NCBI RefSeq assembly: GCF_000013025.1 | Contig: NC_008358.1 | Span: 2,418,001 to 2,482,000, forward strand | Direction: 5' to 3' | DNA from: Hyphomonas neptunium ATCC 15444 | GTDB taxonomy: Bacteria; Pseudomonadota; Alphaproteobacteria; Caulobacterales; Hyphomonadaceae | DNA: 64,000 nt | In this document: piece by piece, positions 7,571-17,265 of the stretch | How the letters are laid out: each line of letters opens with the position of its first letter | Numbering within the stretch: position 1 is the stretch's first letter | Program-made: the position numbers and the translations under genes | Notes under the pieces: generated by a model | What the model saw: the letters and a program-made list of their open reading frames with translations, nothing else | Told to the model about the DNA's origin: nothing | Databases searched by the model: none

Positions 7571-8326
7571 TCAGAAAGAATACCGGCTCGGCGAAACCCC
7601 AAACGCGCGCTGAAACATCGCGCAGAACGCGCTGGCGCTGTCATAGCCCACATCCATAGCCACGCTGGTGACGCTCGATCCGGTGGAAAGCAGCGACAAA
7701 GCCTCCAGCAGCCGCACCTGCTGACGCCACAGCGCCACGCCCATGCCGGTCTCCCGCTTGAACGCCCGCGTAAAGCTGCGCCGGCTCATGCCCGCAATAT
7801 CGGCCCACTGGTCAATGTCGCGCTGGTCAGACGGATGTTCGATAATCTCCCGGCACACCCGCACCAACCGCGGGTCGGTCGGCATCGGCGCGGCATAAGG
7901 CACCTTGGGCGAGGCTAGCAGCTCGCTCACCAGCAAGCTGACAATCTGTCCCTCGCGCCCCTGAAGGTCATAATCATGCTCAAACTGCGTGACCTCAAGG
8001 ATCAGCGCCCGGAGCAGCTGTCCCACCTCGACGATATGACAGTCCGGATCATCCCGCTCATATCTCGGATCAATGTAGAGCGTGCGCAGCGATACCGGCC
8101 CCCGGCAGGAAACTTCATGCTGAACCTGGCTGGGAATCCACACTGCGCGCTGCGGCGGTATCACAAAGCTCGTCTTGTCGGTCACCACCGACATCACGCC
8201 GGAACACGCATAAAGCAGCTGGATGCGCTCATGCGAATGCGCCGTATCCACAAAGCCGGACGGGTATTCATCCGCCAGGGCGACCACGGGGCGGCGGCTC
8301 AAATCGAGTTGGTGAGTGCTTTTCAT
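7571..8326 (-). CDS. AraC family transcriptional regulator with cupin sensor domain
   Basis: About 251 residues. The N-terminal half is a cupin-type sensor: DTAHSHERIQLLYACSGVMSV and FVIPPQRAVWIPSQVQHEV. The C-terminal half has the two AraC helix-turn-helix units: IDQWADIAGMSRRSFTRAFKRETGM and VTSVAMDVGYDSASAFCAMFQRAFGVSPSRYR-like end. I chose ATG 8326 because AGGACAGG lies just upstream, although the frame runs to 8380. The ligand and targets are unknown. It is convergent with gabD and upstream of the barrel protein on the same strand, from which a terminator hairpin (8491-8522) separates it. Confidence 0.87.
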   Translation of the reverse strand: MKSTHQLDLSRRPVVALADEYPSGFVDTAHSHERIQLLYACSGVMSVVTDKTSFVIPPQRAVWIPSQVQHEVSCRGPVSLRTLYIDPRYERDDPDCHIVEVGQLLRALILEVTQFEHDYDLQGREGQIVSLLVSELLASPKVPYAAPMPTDPRLVRVCREIIEHPSDQRDIDQWADIAGMSRRSFTRAFKRETGMGVALWRQQVRLLEALSLLSTGSSVTSVAMDVGYDSASAFCAMFQRAFGVSPSRYSF

Positions 8327-8483
8327 CCTGTCCTCTCGGGACTTGTGTAACACCCGCAAATGATGCCACCGTCCGCCCATGTGACAAGATCATGACTGAT
8401 CGAGTGGCCCAAATCAGCAAAAATATGACCTGTTAGAATGCCGTGGGCCAAAATTGGGGCGCCCACTGCCCAATGCCTGATCG

Positions 8484-8522
8484 AAAAATCCATCCGCTGG
8501 CGATTCCCGCCACCAGCGGATG
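8484..8522 (-). terminator. Rho-independent terminator of the barrel-protein transcript
   Basis: A 10-bp perfect stem, CATCCGCTGG (8491-8500) with CCAGCGGATG (8513-8522), lies just beyond the stop at 8533 on the minus strand and is followed there by GATTTTTCG, giving the U-tract. The rest of the 8327-8532 gap shows no gene. Confidence 0.75.
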
Positions 8523-8532
8523 GCGTTGGCCG

Positions 8533-9258
8533 TTAATGGCTGAGGGAGAGGCTGATCCCGGCCGAAATCCCGGAACTGCGGAAGGCCGTCACCTCGCCCC
8601 CATTGATCCGGCGCGCAAAAGCGTCTTCGTCTGAAACGTCAGCCCGCGCAAAGAACCCGAACTCGGCAAACTCCGCCGCAGGCCGCGAGGCTCCAATCTC
8701 GACGCCGCCATAGGAGCGATGGGCAGAGCCATCACCGGGATGAACGAAGCCGGCCCGGCCAAGCGCGTAAACGGTCCAGAGGCCCGCCTCCCATTCCGGC
8801 CCGGCGGCGATCTCCAGCCCCCAGTCTTCAAGATCGGCGTCATAGAAACCGACGAGCGTGGGCGCATAGGGCGCGTCCAGCGTCACCGCGCCGGCGAGCT
8901 CCAGGCTCGATTCAGCCTCCTCTCCCGGAAAGGTCAGCCAGTTGGCGGAAACATCTGCGCTATAGCCTGTCCCGGCCCAAGCAACGCCAAGCGTAAAATC
9001 GGCTTCATCATCGAAGGCTTCCTGCTCATCGCCTACAGGCAACAGGCGATAGAATGCTCCGTAGACGGTTGCTTCTTTGACATCGACCTCAATGCCCACC
9101 CCGAATTCCAACACCTCGCGGCCGATCTGTTCGCCACGGTCATGCAGCGCCGAGACAGCGGCAACATCCATGAACAGATGTGGTTCATGCGCTTCCGCAA
9201 TAAGCGGCGGTAGGGAAGTCAGGGTAATCACAGACAATAGTGTGCGTGTAAGGGTCAC
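8533..9258 (-). CDS. Outer-membrane beta-barrel protein, TorF-like putative porin
   Basis: About 241 residues with a cleavable signal (TRTLLSVITLTSLPPLIAEA), then alternating amphipathic strands such as VLEFGVGIEVDVKEATVYGAFYRLLP, FTLGVAWAGTGYSADVSANWLTF and WGLEIAAGPEWEAGLWTVYALG, ending in a strand (GISAGISLSLSH). This resembles short putative porins that take up small solutes. Start chosen at the GTG at 9258, which has AGGAGG seven bases upstream. It is last in a likely minus-strand unit after the TonB receptor and the propeller-amidohydrolase, suggesting an envelope role linked to their substrate. Confidence 0.7.
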   Translation of the reverse strand: MTLTRTLLSVITLTSLPPLIAEAHEPHLFMDVAAVSALHDRGEQIGREVLEFGVGIEVDVKEATVYGAFYRLLPVGDEQEAFDDEADFTLGVAWAGTGYSADVSANWLTFPGEEAESSLELAGAVTLDAPYAPTLVGFYDADLEDWGLEIAAGPEWEAGLWTVYALGRAGFVHPGDGSAHRSYGGVEIGASRPAAEFAEFGFFARADVSDEDAFARRINGGEVTAFRSSGISAGISLSLSH

Positions 9259-9314
9259 TTGCGTTCCTCCTGGAGACAATTTTTCTACAATTTTCTGGGG
9301 CGGTGGCGGCCGCC

Positions 9315-12300
9315 TCAGTGGTTCACTGTCGCTTGCGCTTCAGTGAGTGTCCCTGGCTGATAGAGCCGCCCGTTTTTCATCACATACCGGATGTCGAGCG
9401 TGTTCTTTATATCCGCCAGCGGATTGGTATTGAGGATTACAAGATCCGCAAATTTTCCTGTTTCGAGACTGCCCAAAGCATGGTCTCGCGAAATCGTTTG
9501 TGCGCTGCCCATCGTGGCGGCCCACAAGGCTTCGCCGGGCGTCCAGCCGCTCTCGACATACGCCTGCAATTCCCATTGCGTGCCCAGGCCCGGAATGTCG
9601 CCATGCGCGCCAAGCCCCACCACGCCGCCCGCTTGGTGCACGCTCAGCGCGCCTGCGCCCACAACGCCATAGGTATAATCGCACAGCGGCGCGGCAGGCA
9701 CATTCTGAAACCGCATCTCGCGGAACCATTCAGGCACGAAATCGGCATATTTCTGATTGTTGAAGGCGTCATCGCGCGCCATGAAAACCCGGTCCGCCGG
9801 CAGGCCGCCATGCGTGATCATCAGCGTCAGCGTGCCGCTTGTGCCGCTCCTGGCGGACAGATCGACAAAATCCTTATGCGGACCTATCGGCGGCGTCGCA
9901 TGCTCAACGCCCGAAAAGCCGTCGAGAATTCCGGTCAGGGAAAATCTGTAGGACAGCGCGCCTTCCGTGGTCGCCGACAATCCCAGCTCATTGGCCGCTT
10001 CGGCCACCCACTGGCGCACCCGGCGATTGCCGGTGCGATACTGTTTCAGGTTCGAGAGGCGGTAATAATCACTGTAACGCCGCAGAACGGAGACAACTTC
10101 GCCCTTGGACCGGAAATCATTGAAATCGAAAATCGCCGGGCCGGTTGTGTAAAGCCGGGGCCCCACAACATCGCCCGCCTCGATCAAATCCTGATAGGTC
10201 AGCATGTCGATCGACAGGGATGACGGATCAAACAGCGTCGTGATGCCAAAGGCCAGATTTGTCTTCAGGCCCCAGACATCAAAATCAAGCACATCGCGGC
10301 GAATATCGGCCACATGATAGTGCGCATCAATCAGTCCAGGAATAATATAGGCGCCCGAAACATCAACGACTGAAACACCGCTCCCCGCCAAAATTTCACC
10401 AGAAGGCGCAATTCTCGCGATGCGGCCATTCTCGATCAGAATATCAGAGTTCGCGAGCACAGCCTCCGGCGACGCGCGGTCAGTCATCGCAATGACGTTC
10501 GCCCCGGTCAGAAGCACCCGGCCTAATGGTTCATCGCGCTGCGCCGTAACCTCAATATCCGTGCGGCGCGACGCTGTCTCCGCGCTACCCCGTTCAAACA
10601 CCACCTCGTCCAGCCGCACACGCTTCAGCGCTGCGCCCAGCGCCCAGTAAATCTCCTGCCCGTCCTCGCTCCAGCCGAAATAGTCCGCGCCGATGTCCGT
10701 CAGCTGAACATGCGCGCCGCTGGGGTTGGAAAGATCAAACGTCTCCCCTGCCGAGCCGAGACGATAAAGATGCAGCTGATGGGCAATCTGCGCCAGCGCC
10801 CACTGCCCGTCCGGCGAAACGCGCAGATCATCCGCCGCCGCAGGCCCTTCAGAAAAATACCAGCCAGGGCCAACAGCCTGCGTCACCACCCGGCGCGCGC
10901 CATCGGCCAGCGAAACCGCTTCGACGCCCTTGCCGGTATTGATCAATACCTCGCCCGGATCAGCCGCAAAATGTGGCGTCCCGCCCATCCGCCCCGCCGC
11001 CAACACGCGCGACGGCGCGCCATCCAGCGGCATCACCACCAGCTCAGCCTCGCGCCACTGGCCATATTCCATATACGTCCGCCGCCGCGTCTCCGCCGGC
11101 GAGCGCACCACCACAATCGCGCTGCCATCGGGCGTAAACACAGGATGGGTATAAAAGGCCGTTTCTGCACTGATCTTGCGGGCCGGTCCGTCCGCCTGCG
11201 GCGCAATCCAGACGTCCCCGCCTGCCGCCTTCGTCCAGCTTACAAAGGCCAGCGCGGCACCATCGGCAGACCAGGACGGATGATACCCCGTCTCGCCTTC
11301 GCCGCGCACCAGACGCGGCGCGCCGCCCTCCAGCGCCTGCACATACAGCCGCCCCAGCGCCGTAAAGACCAGCGCCGCACCGTCTGGCGACAGCTCAGGC
11401 GACTGGATCAGCCGCGCCCGCACGGCCCCGCCTTCGATACGCGCGGGGTGCCGCCCCAGCGGCCCGAGATCCTGCGACACATCTGCCGTAAACGGAACAG
11501 GTTCAGCTGCCCCGCCGTCCAGCGCAATCCGGTCAATCCGCCCCTGCCGGTTCACATACAGCGCCTTGCCATCAGCGGAAAAATCATAGCGCGCAATCGC
11601 GTCATGCGTCAGCGATGCAAGCACCGCGTCCGGGTCAACCTCGCCAAGCGTGCGAACCGCGCCGCTTTCAAGGTGCATCACCTTCAACAGCGTGACGCCC
11701 TCCCGGCGCTCCCCGAACACCAGCGACTGCCCATCCGGCGAGACGGCCGGCCGAAAGCGTGGCACCACGCTCTCTCCAGCCGCGCCAGCGGGCAGCACCG
11801 CCGCCTCTTCGCCCGTTACCGGATCAATCCGCACGATGCCCCAGGCCGCCAGCGCGTTGAATGCCGGGTCACCCTCCTTCAACGAGGCCAGATAGATCGC
11901 GCCACCATCTGCCGAATACCGCGCGCCGAGCGAACTGGTACTGACCGCGCTGCCATCCCCACCCTGCGTCGCGCGCAGCACTTCGCCCATATCGCCCGCC
12001 ACCGGCCGGAACCGCCACAGCTCATAGGCATTCCGGTCAGCCCAATAGCGGGTCACCAGAATGCTCTTCCCGTCCGGTGCCCATTCAGGCGACACGAAAA
12101 CAGGATTGTCGTCATACAGACTGATCTGGCGAGGATTTCCGCCATCGGCGTCCATCAGCCAGAGATTCTCCGCGCCAGACCGGTCACTGACAAACAGGAC
12201 CGCCTTGCCATCGGGCGACCAGACCGGCTGGCTGTCCATCGCCATGCCGGATGTCAACCGCGCAGCTTTTCCGCCGCTCACAGGCAGCGTGTAGATATCG

Positions 12301-12605
12301 CCCAGCATGTCAAACACCAGAACGTCGCCCGCAGGCGAAACATCCAGCGACAACAGCGAGCCTTCATCGGTTTCAAAGGAAATATTGCGCGCCGCCTGCA
12401 TTGGCAGCGTCTGGCCGGGCTTGCCCAGAGGCATGTCCCGTTTGCCGGTAATTCCCGCCGTATAGGCGACAGCTACCTCAGGTATGGTATCTGCCTCCTG
12501 CGCAGGCGTCGCGCAGGAGGACAGACCAAGGACGAGCGCCGCGGCCATCAGGCGTACACGGAACGAAGCGGCGTTCCGGTCTCCCTCAGGCTTCAAGCAA
12601 ACCAT
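9315..12605 (-). CDS. Lipoprotein with TolB-like beta-propeller fused to an amidohydrolase
   Basis: 1096 residues. The N-terminus is a lipoprotein signal ending LVLGLSSCATP. Residues about 70-650 contain repeated WD40-like/PD40 blades of TolB type: SPDGKAVLFVSDRSGAENLW, PEWAPDGKSILV, SPDGQSLVFG, SPDGAALVFTALGRLY. From about residue 690 an amidohydrolase-like domain follows: GAYIIPGLIDAHYHVAD gives the HxH metal site, GLGAHGDIPG another metal-site segment, and ALGSLETGKFADLVIL the usual closing motif. It is likely an envelope metal-dependent hydrolase attached to a membrane. It starts 23 bases after the siderophore-receptor gene stops, so it probably acts on what that receptor imports. Substrate unknown. 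Confidence 0.88.
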   Translation of the reverse strand: MVCLKPEGDRNAASFRVRLMAAALVLGLSSCATPAQEADTIPEVAVAYTAGITGKRDMPLGKPGQTLPMQAARNISFETDEGSLLSLDVSPAGDVLVFDMLGDIYTLPVSGGKAARLTSGMAMDSQPVWSPDGKAVLFVSDRSGAENLWLMDADGGNPRQISLYDDNPVFVSPEWAPDGKSILVTRYWADRNAYELWRFRPVAGDMGEVLRATQGGDGSAVSTSSLGARYSADGGAIYLASLKEGDPAFNALAAWGIVRIDPVTGEEAAVLPAGAAGESVVPRFRPAVSPDGQSLVFGERREGVTLLKVMHLESGAVRTLGEVDPDAVLASLTHDAIARYDFSADGKALYVNRQGRIDRIALDGGAAEPVPFTADVSQDLGPLGRHPARIEGGAVRARLIQSPELSPDGAALVFTALGRLYVQALEGGAPRLVRGEGETGYHPSWSADGAALAFVSWTKAAGGDVWIAPQADGPARKISAETAFYTHPVFTPDGSAIVVVRSPAETRRRTYMEYGQWREAELVVMPLDGAPSRVLAAGRMGGTPHFAADPGEVLINTGKGVEAVSLADGARRVVTQAVGPGWYFSEGPAAADDLRVSPDGQWALAQIAHQLHLYRLGSAGETFDLSNPSGAHVQLTDIGADYFGWSEDGQEIYWALGAALKRVRLDEVVFERGSAETASRRTDIEVTAQRDEPLGRVLLTGANVIAMTDRASPEAVLANSDILIENGRIARIAPSGEILAGSGVSVVDVSGAYIIPGLIDAHYHVADIRRDVLDFDVWGLKTNLAFGITTLFDPSSLSIDMLTYQDLIEAGDVVGPRLYTTGPAIFDFNDFRSKGEVVSVLRRYSDYYRLSNLKQYRTGNRRVRQWVAEAANELGLSATTEGALSYRFSLTGILDGFSGVEHATPPIGPHKDFVDLSARSGTSGTLTLMITHGGLPADRVFMARDDAFNNQKYADFVPEWFREMRFQNVPAAPLCDYTYGVVGAGALSVHQAGGVVGLGAHGDIPGLGTQWELQAYVESGWTPGEALWAATMGSAQTISRDHALGSLETGKFADLVILNTNPLADIKNTLDIRYVMKNGRLYQPGTLTEAQATVNH

Positions 12606-12628
12606 GCGGCACCCATCCAGATTGCAGA

Positions 12629-14803
12629 TCAGAACTTGCGCGTCACCGAAGCAATGACCTGGCGGCCGGCGCCATAGGTGCAGTTCGAAGTGCTGGCACA
12701 GCGCGCCACATACTCATCGTCCAGAAGGTTCGAGCTGTTGATGGCAAAGCGCCATTTTTCAGTGTCGTACCGGATGCTGGCATCGAACAGGAACAACTCA
12801 TCGCTGTTATAAACTACCGGGTTGAACGCGCTTGGCAGGCTGCCTGCGCTTTCGCTGCTGTAACGCACGCCCACATTGTAGCCGAGCCCACGGAAGCTTC
12901 CGCCCTGAACGGTATAATCGACCAGGAAAGAGAACTTGTGTTCCGGCGTGACCGGCAGCGGCTGACCAATTTCGAGCGGCGTGTTGCTGTCTTTGATCTC
13001 GCTGTCCGTGAAACTATAAGATCCGTTCAAGGACAGAGCATCATCGATGCGCGCAACGAACTCGAATTCAGCGCCCGATACTTCGACTTCACCGAGCTGA
13101 ATGCCAAACACGGGCGTAGAAAGGCTTGAAGAGGTCGCGACCACGTCCTCCTGCAGGATATTGAAAACAGCTGCAGAGGCGAAGATATCGAAACCGTCTC
13201 TGAGATTGCTCCCATCATACTTCACACCCGCTTCTACTTGTGTGCCGATCGTCGGGTCGAAAGCATCCCCATTTATATCTGCCCCCAGCACAGGCTCAAA
13301 CGATGTCGCGTAGCTGATATAGGGAGACACGCCGCTATCAAGAAGATAGTTTGCGCCGATCCGGTAGGTGAATTTCTCCTGATCTGAACTCGTTGACGGA
13401 GCGGGCGAACCAAATGGCGTGAACGCTTGTAGATACTCACTTTCGACCTTGTCGAAGCGACCACTCGCCAGCAGGAGAAGCTTGCCGAACTTTATCTGGT
13501 CTTGGGCATAAATGCCGAGCTGCGTCGCTTCCTGCTCATTGAAGCGGGTCGTTATACCGGGGCTGATATTCGGCACCTGATTGTATACCGGATCAAAGAG
13601 ATCAATCGAGCTGGCGCCCGTGAAGCCATAGCCGGCATTGTTGTCGACATTGCGGTAATCAAGCCCAACCAGGAAGCGATGCGTGATGCTTCCTGACGTC
13701 AAATCGCCCGACAAACGTGTATCAATCGCAAGGTTGGAGACATCCTCCTGGTAGGGAGAGTTTCCGCGCGTGACGGTGCGATTGTCCGCAAGAAGCCCGG
13801 TTCCGTAGATGACGTCCCGGTACTCGGCATAATCGGTATATTTCAGGTTCGCATCAAACTGCAAAGCCTCGCTGAAGCTATGCGTGAATTCAAAGCCAAC
13901 GCCGTACTGATCACGCTCATAGAAGTTGAAGTCTGGCTCACCCAGGTTCACCGAAGGATCAACCTTCCCAAGCGGGTTGGGCAGAAGCGTTCCGAAGATT
14001 GGAAGGAAGCCGTTGGTGTCGCCATCAACCTGATCGTCCTGATAATAGCCAAGCAGATCGAGTTCGGTTTGAGGGCCAAGTTTGATGTTGAGAGCTGGCG
14101 CAACAAGATAGCGCTGCGCTTCAACGAAATCCCGCTCCGCTTCCCGGTCGCGCGCCAGAACCGTCAGGCGCCCGCTGATCGTATCGGTCAGCGCCGTCGT
14201 TCCGGTCGCGGCGATTTGTTTGTAATCGTCCGTGCCATACTGAAGCGTAACTTCGCCGCTGGTCTCGGCCTCGGCGCGTCGGCTCGTCTGGTTGTAGATG
14301 CCTCCGGGAGGCGCGCTCCCATACAGAACCGAGGCTGGGCCTTTCAGAATGTCGAGCGTTTCGAACGCATAGAGATCAACACCCGTAGACCGGATAGACG
14401 TGGAAACAGGTGTGGCCAGACCGTCAACAAACTGACGCGGCGTGAAGCCACGAATTGAAATAAAATCGAAACGCAGATCCGGGCCATAGTTTTCACCTGA
14501 CACACCGGCAACGTAACGAACGGCCTGCTGCGCATCGATGAAGTTCAGAAGGTCGATCTGGTCCCGCGTGATCACGGAGATGGATTGCGGTGTTTCCACA
14601 AGGGGGATACCCGATTTCGTTGCCGTCAGAGAACTTGTCGGAACATATTCAGGCGCAATGACAATCACGGCCTCCTGAACACTGTCCGCGTCCTCTTCCT
14701 GGGCCAGCGCCACTGGCGCCAATACCGAGAGACCGGCCGCCGCGCTGAGAAGCGTCGCCTTGAAGAAGTTTCCTGTTGCCGATTGGCGTTGTGTTTGCAC
14801 CAT
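12629..14803 (-). CDS. TonB-dependent siderophore-type outer-membrane receptor
   Basis: About 724 residues. Signal peptide ending SVLAPVALAQE, then a TonB-box-like segment and the plug domain: ETPQSISVITRDQIDLLN, RYVAGVSGENYG, FISIRGFTPRQFVDGL, ETLDILKGPASVLYGSAPPGGIYNQTSR. The barrel follows and ends in VTRKF with C-terminal Phe. The plug motifs match the ferric-siderophore group (FhuA/FpvA-like). It imports a ligand across the outer membrane using TonB energy. The ATG at 14803 is preferred over a GTG three codons earlier because AGGGG is properly spaced only from the ATG. First gene of a minus-strand unit with the propeller-amidohydrolase. Confidence 0.92.
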   Translation of the reverse strand: MVQTQRQSATGNFFKATLLSAAAGLSVLAPVALAQEEDADSVQEAVIVIAPEYVPTSSLTATKSGIPLVETPQSISVITRDQIDLLNFIDAQQAVRYVAGVSGENYGPDLRFDFISIRGFTPRQFVDGLATPVSTSIRSTGVDLYAFETLDILKGPASVLYGSAPPGGIYNQTSRRAEAETSGEVTLQYGTDDYKQIAATGTTALTDTISGRLTVLARDREAERDFVEAQRYLVAPALNIKLGPQTELDLLGYYQDDQVDGDTNGFLPIFGTLLPNPLGKVDPSVNLGEPDFNFYERDQYGVGFEFTHSFSEALQFDANLKYTDYAEYRDVIYGTGLLADNRTVTRGNSPYQEDVSNLAIDTRLSGDLTSGSITHRFLVGLDYRNVDNNAGYGFTGASSIDLFDPVYNQVPNISPGITTRFNEQEATQLGIYAQDQIKFGKLLLLASGRFDKVESEYLQAFTPFGSPAPSTSSDQEKFTYRIGANYLLDSGVSPYISYATSFEPVLGADINGDAFDPTIGTQVEAGVKYDGSNLRDGFDIFASAAVFNILQEDVVATSSSLSTPVFGIQLGEVEVSGAEFEFVARIDDALSLNGSYSFTDSEIKDSNTPLEIGQPLPVTPEHKFSFLVDYTVQGGSFRGLGYNVGVRYSSESAGSLPSAFNPVVYNSDELFLFDASIRYDTEKWRFAINSSNLLDDEYVARCASTSNCTYGAGRQVIASVTRKF

Positions 14804-15046
14804 GACTTGCACCCCTGCTGCGTCTTGGTTCGCCCAATGCGAACTGATGGAGTTGATAACATTTCACAGAAAGTAAGTATTTCGGCTTCGGGTCTGGAAC
14901 TGTCCCTATTTGGCCAATCTGTGCCGGCCAGTGTTCCGCGCTGGCCTGGCGGACCCGATCGAGGTATTTTTAGACCCGGCGCGTTATGGCTGTTCCGCCC
15001 CCTCCCCCCTATCGTTCCGATTGAATAATAGCGGGAGGGGCCTCTC

Positions 15047-16246
15047 ATGGCGAGCGCGGCAACCAAGAATACATGGCTGATACTGCACCGTTGGTTCGGC
15101 ATCATAACGGCGCTGTTCCTGTTCATCGCCGCCATCACCGGCAGCGTACTGACAGCCCGTTCCACGATCGACCGCTGGGCGAACGGGGACCTTTACACTT
15201 ATACCGGCGAAGCGGCCGACCGCCTCACGCCTCTGGAAGCCGTCGCCCTCTATGAAGCGGCCAACCCCGCGATACAGGTCACAGGATTTCCTCTGACTGC
15301 GGATGAAGAAGAAAACATCATCATTACGGTCACGCCCAAACCCGGCGCAGCGCCGCTTGACTATGAAGAGGTCTTCCTCAGCCCTGCCACCGGCGAATCC
15401 GTCGGCGCGCGCAGCATGGCCCCCGGCCTGTCGAACCGCCAGATTATCCCGCTCATTCTTGAGCTTCACTACAATCTTCTGGTGGGGGACGCGGGCCGCA
15501 TCTTCATGGGCTTCATCGCGCTGGGCTGGCTGATCAGCTCCGGCGTCGGCCTTTACCTCACCTTCCCGCGCAAAGGCCCCTTCTTCAAGAACTGGCGCCC
15601 GGCCTGGACTTACAGCCTGAAACGCCCCTTCGCGCGCCAGATGCTGGACCTTCACCGCGCCAGCGCCCTCTGGCTCTTTCCCTTCCTGTTCATCCTGGCC
15701 TTCACCTCGGTCACGCTGAACTTCTTCGATGAATTCTGGGATCCCTTTTCCACTACGGTCGCCCCGCTGGAAAAGTCGCTGTTCCATCTCGACGCCCCCT
15801 ATCCCGAAGGCGCCGTGCCCCAGCTCACCTATGCCGAGGCCCTCACGCTCGCTGAGAACCAGGCTGCCGCTGAGGGCCAGGCCTGGAAACCGGCCACGAT
15901 GCTCTATTACCCGAACTGGAATATCTACGGCACGACATTCAGCGACACCGGCGACCTGAACTATAAATATCTCGGGCCCATCTACCACTATTTCGACGCA
16001 AACACCGGCGAATGGGTTCACGAAGTCAATCCCTATGCGGACAGTGCAGGTCTCGTCATGATCCGCGCGGTCTACCCGCTCCACTCCGGTGAAATTGGCG
16101 GCTGGCTTACGGTGTTCTTCGTCTTCATCCTCGGCCTGGCAACGGCAGAACAATGCTTCACCGGCATCTGGCTGTGGCTGAAAAAGCGCGGGCCGCGCAT
16201 CGCCGCGAAGAAGAAGGCCGCCAGCGCCGCCCCGGCCGAAGCCTGA
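15047..16246 (+). CDS. PepSY-associated transmembrane protein (PiuB-like, iron uptake)
   Basis: 399 residues with four main membrane helices: LILHRWFGIITALFLFIAAITGSVL (residues 10-34), FMGFIALGWLISSGVGLYLTF, ALWLFPFLFILAFTSVTLNFF, and WLTVFFVFILGLATAEQCFTGIWLWL. PepSY-like periplasmic segments lie between them, and conserved histidines occur in LHRW, LHYN and LDLHR. The family includes ferric-siderophore reductases/permeases usually found beside TonB receptors. Here it is divergent from such a receptor, with a 240-base gap that likely holds both promoters. Probably helps release or import iron. Confidence 0.88.
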   Translation: MASAATKNTWLILHRWFGIITALFLFIAAITGSVLTARSTIDRWANGDLYTYTGEAADRLTPLEAVALYEAANPAIQVTGFPLTADEEENIIITVTPKPGAAPLDYEEVFLSPATGESVGARSMAPGLSNRQIIPLILELHYNLLVGDAGRIFMGFIALGWLISSGVGLYLTFPRKGPFFKNWRPAWTYSLKRPFARQMLDLHRASALWLFPFLFILAFTSVTLNFFDEFWDPFSTTVAPLEKSLFHLDAPYPEGAVPQLTYAEALTLAENQAAAEGQAWKPATMLYYPNWNIYGTTFSDTGDLNYKYLGPIYHYFDANTGEWVHEVNPYADSAGLVMIRAVYPLHSGEIGGWLTVFFVFILGLATAEQCFTGIWLWLKKRGPRIAAKKKAASAAPAEA

Positions 16247-16305
16247 ACCTTTCCCTCACGGGCCGGCACGCCCATAAGAACAACACAAACAGAAGAGCCT
16301 TATCC

Positions 16306-17265
16306 ATGAGCGTTTCGCCCTTGTCCTGCGCGGATGAACTTGATCCCGGCGTGCGCCGCTTTATCGAGCGCACCGGCGCGGATTATACGGCCCTCTCCAC
16401 CGTCGCGCCGCCCACTACGCTTGCGCGCCGGCGCGAGATTGCCGAACAGGTGCGCCAGCCCTGGTCGCGTGGCGGCCCGGATATGGCCCAGACCCATATG
16501 GTCGCCATCGGCCCGCAGGGCGTGCGCGCCCGCGTCCACATCCCCGCCAGCGGCCCCGGCACCGGCACGCTGCTTTACCTCCACGGTGGCGGCTGGACCC
16601 TCTTCAGCATCGACACGCATGACCGCCTGATGCGCGAATATGCGGAGCGTATCGGGTGCGCCGTCGTCGGCCTCGACTATTCCCTCTCCCCCGAACACCG
16701 CTTCCCCCGCGCGCTTGAAGATGTCGATGCCTGCATCGAATGGCTCCGCCGCGAGGGCGCCGCGCTTGGCCTGGCGGTAGACCGCCTCGCCATCGGCGGG
16801 GATTCTGCGGGCGGAAACCTCTCCCTGTCCGCCGCGCTGCGCCTGCGGGATCGCGGCGAGCCGCTCCCCGCCGCCCTCCTCCTCAACTACGCCGCCCTCG
16901 ACACCGAGCCGCGCCCCTCCTACCGGCGCTATGACGGCGACCCCTACATGCTGAATGTCGACGAGATGCGCGACTTCTGGGTCAACTATCTCGGCAAACC
17001 GTCTACGGACGATCCCTATGCCCGCCCGCTGCTGGCAGACCTGACCGGCCTGCCGCCCGTCCATCTCTGCATCGCCCAATGCGACATCCTCGCCGACCAG
17101 AACACCGAACTCGCCGCCCGCCTCGAAGCGGTCGGCAACGACGTCTCCACCCGCATCTATGAAGGCGCCACCCACTCCTTCCTCGAAGCCGTCAGCATTT
17201 CCGACTGCGCAGACCGGGCCATTCAGGACGCCTCAGACTGGCTCGCCCGCCACCTCACCCCATGA
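16306..17265 (+). CDS. Alpha/beta hydrolase, hormone-sensitive-lipase family
   Basis: 319 residues. LLYLHGGGWTLFS is the oxyanion-hole HGGGW of family IV esterases. GLDYSLSPEHRFP, GGDSAGGNLSLSAALR (nucleophile Ser), CDILADQ (Asp) and GATHSFLEAV (His) complete the fold. These are cytoplasmic carboxylesterases acting on short acyl esters. I chose the ATG at 16306; the open frame extends back into the preceding gene. Its stop overlaps the ATG of the next gene (ATGA), so both are translated together. Confidence 0.88.
   Translation: MSVSPLSCADELDPGVRRFIERTGADYTALSTVAPPTTLARRREIAEQVRQPWSRGGPDMAQTHMVAIGPQGVRARVHIPASGPGTGTLLYLHGGGWTLFSIDTHDRLMREYAERIGCAVVGLDYSLSPEHRFPRALEDVDACIEWLRREGAALGLAVDRLAIGGDSAGGNLSLSAALRLRDRGEPLPAALLLNYAALDTEPRPSYRRYDGDPYMLNVDEMRDFWVNYLGKPSTDDPYARPLLADLTGLPPVHLCIAQCDILADQNTELAARLEAVGNDVSTRIYEGATHSFLEAVSISDCADRAIQDASDWLARHLTP

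Noticed and set aside
10710..12677. 655-codon plus-strand open frame across the propeller-amidohydrolase
   Set aside because: It is antisense to a gene with clear domains; its translation is Arg/Pro/His-rich low-complexity sequence typical of high-GC shadow frames.
14926..14946. GGCCAG...CTGGCC stem between the TonB receptor and PepSY genes, considered as a Fur or other operator
   Set aside because: Short stem, GC-rich, no resemblance to an AT-rich Fur box; not distinguishable from chance.
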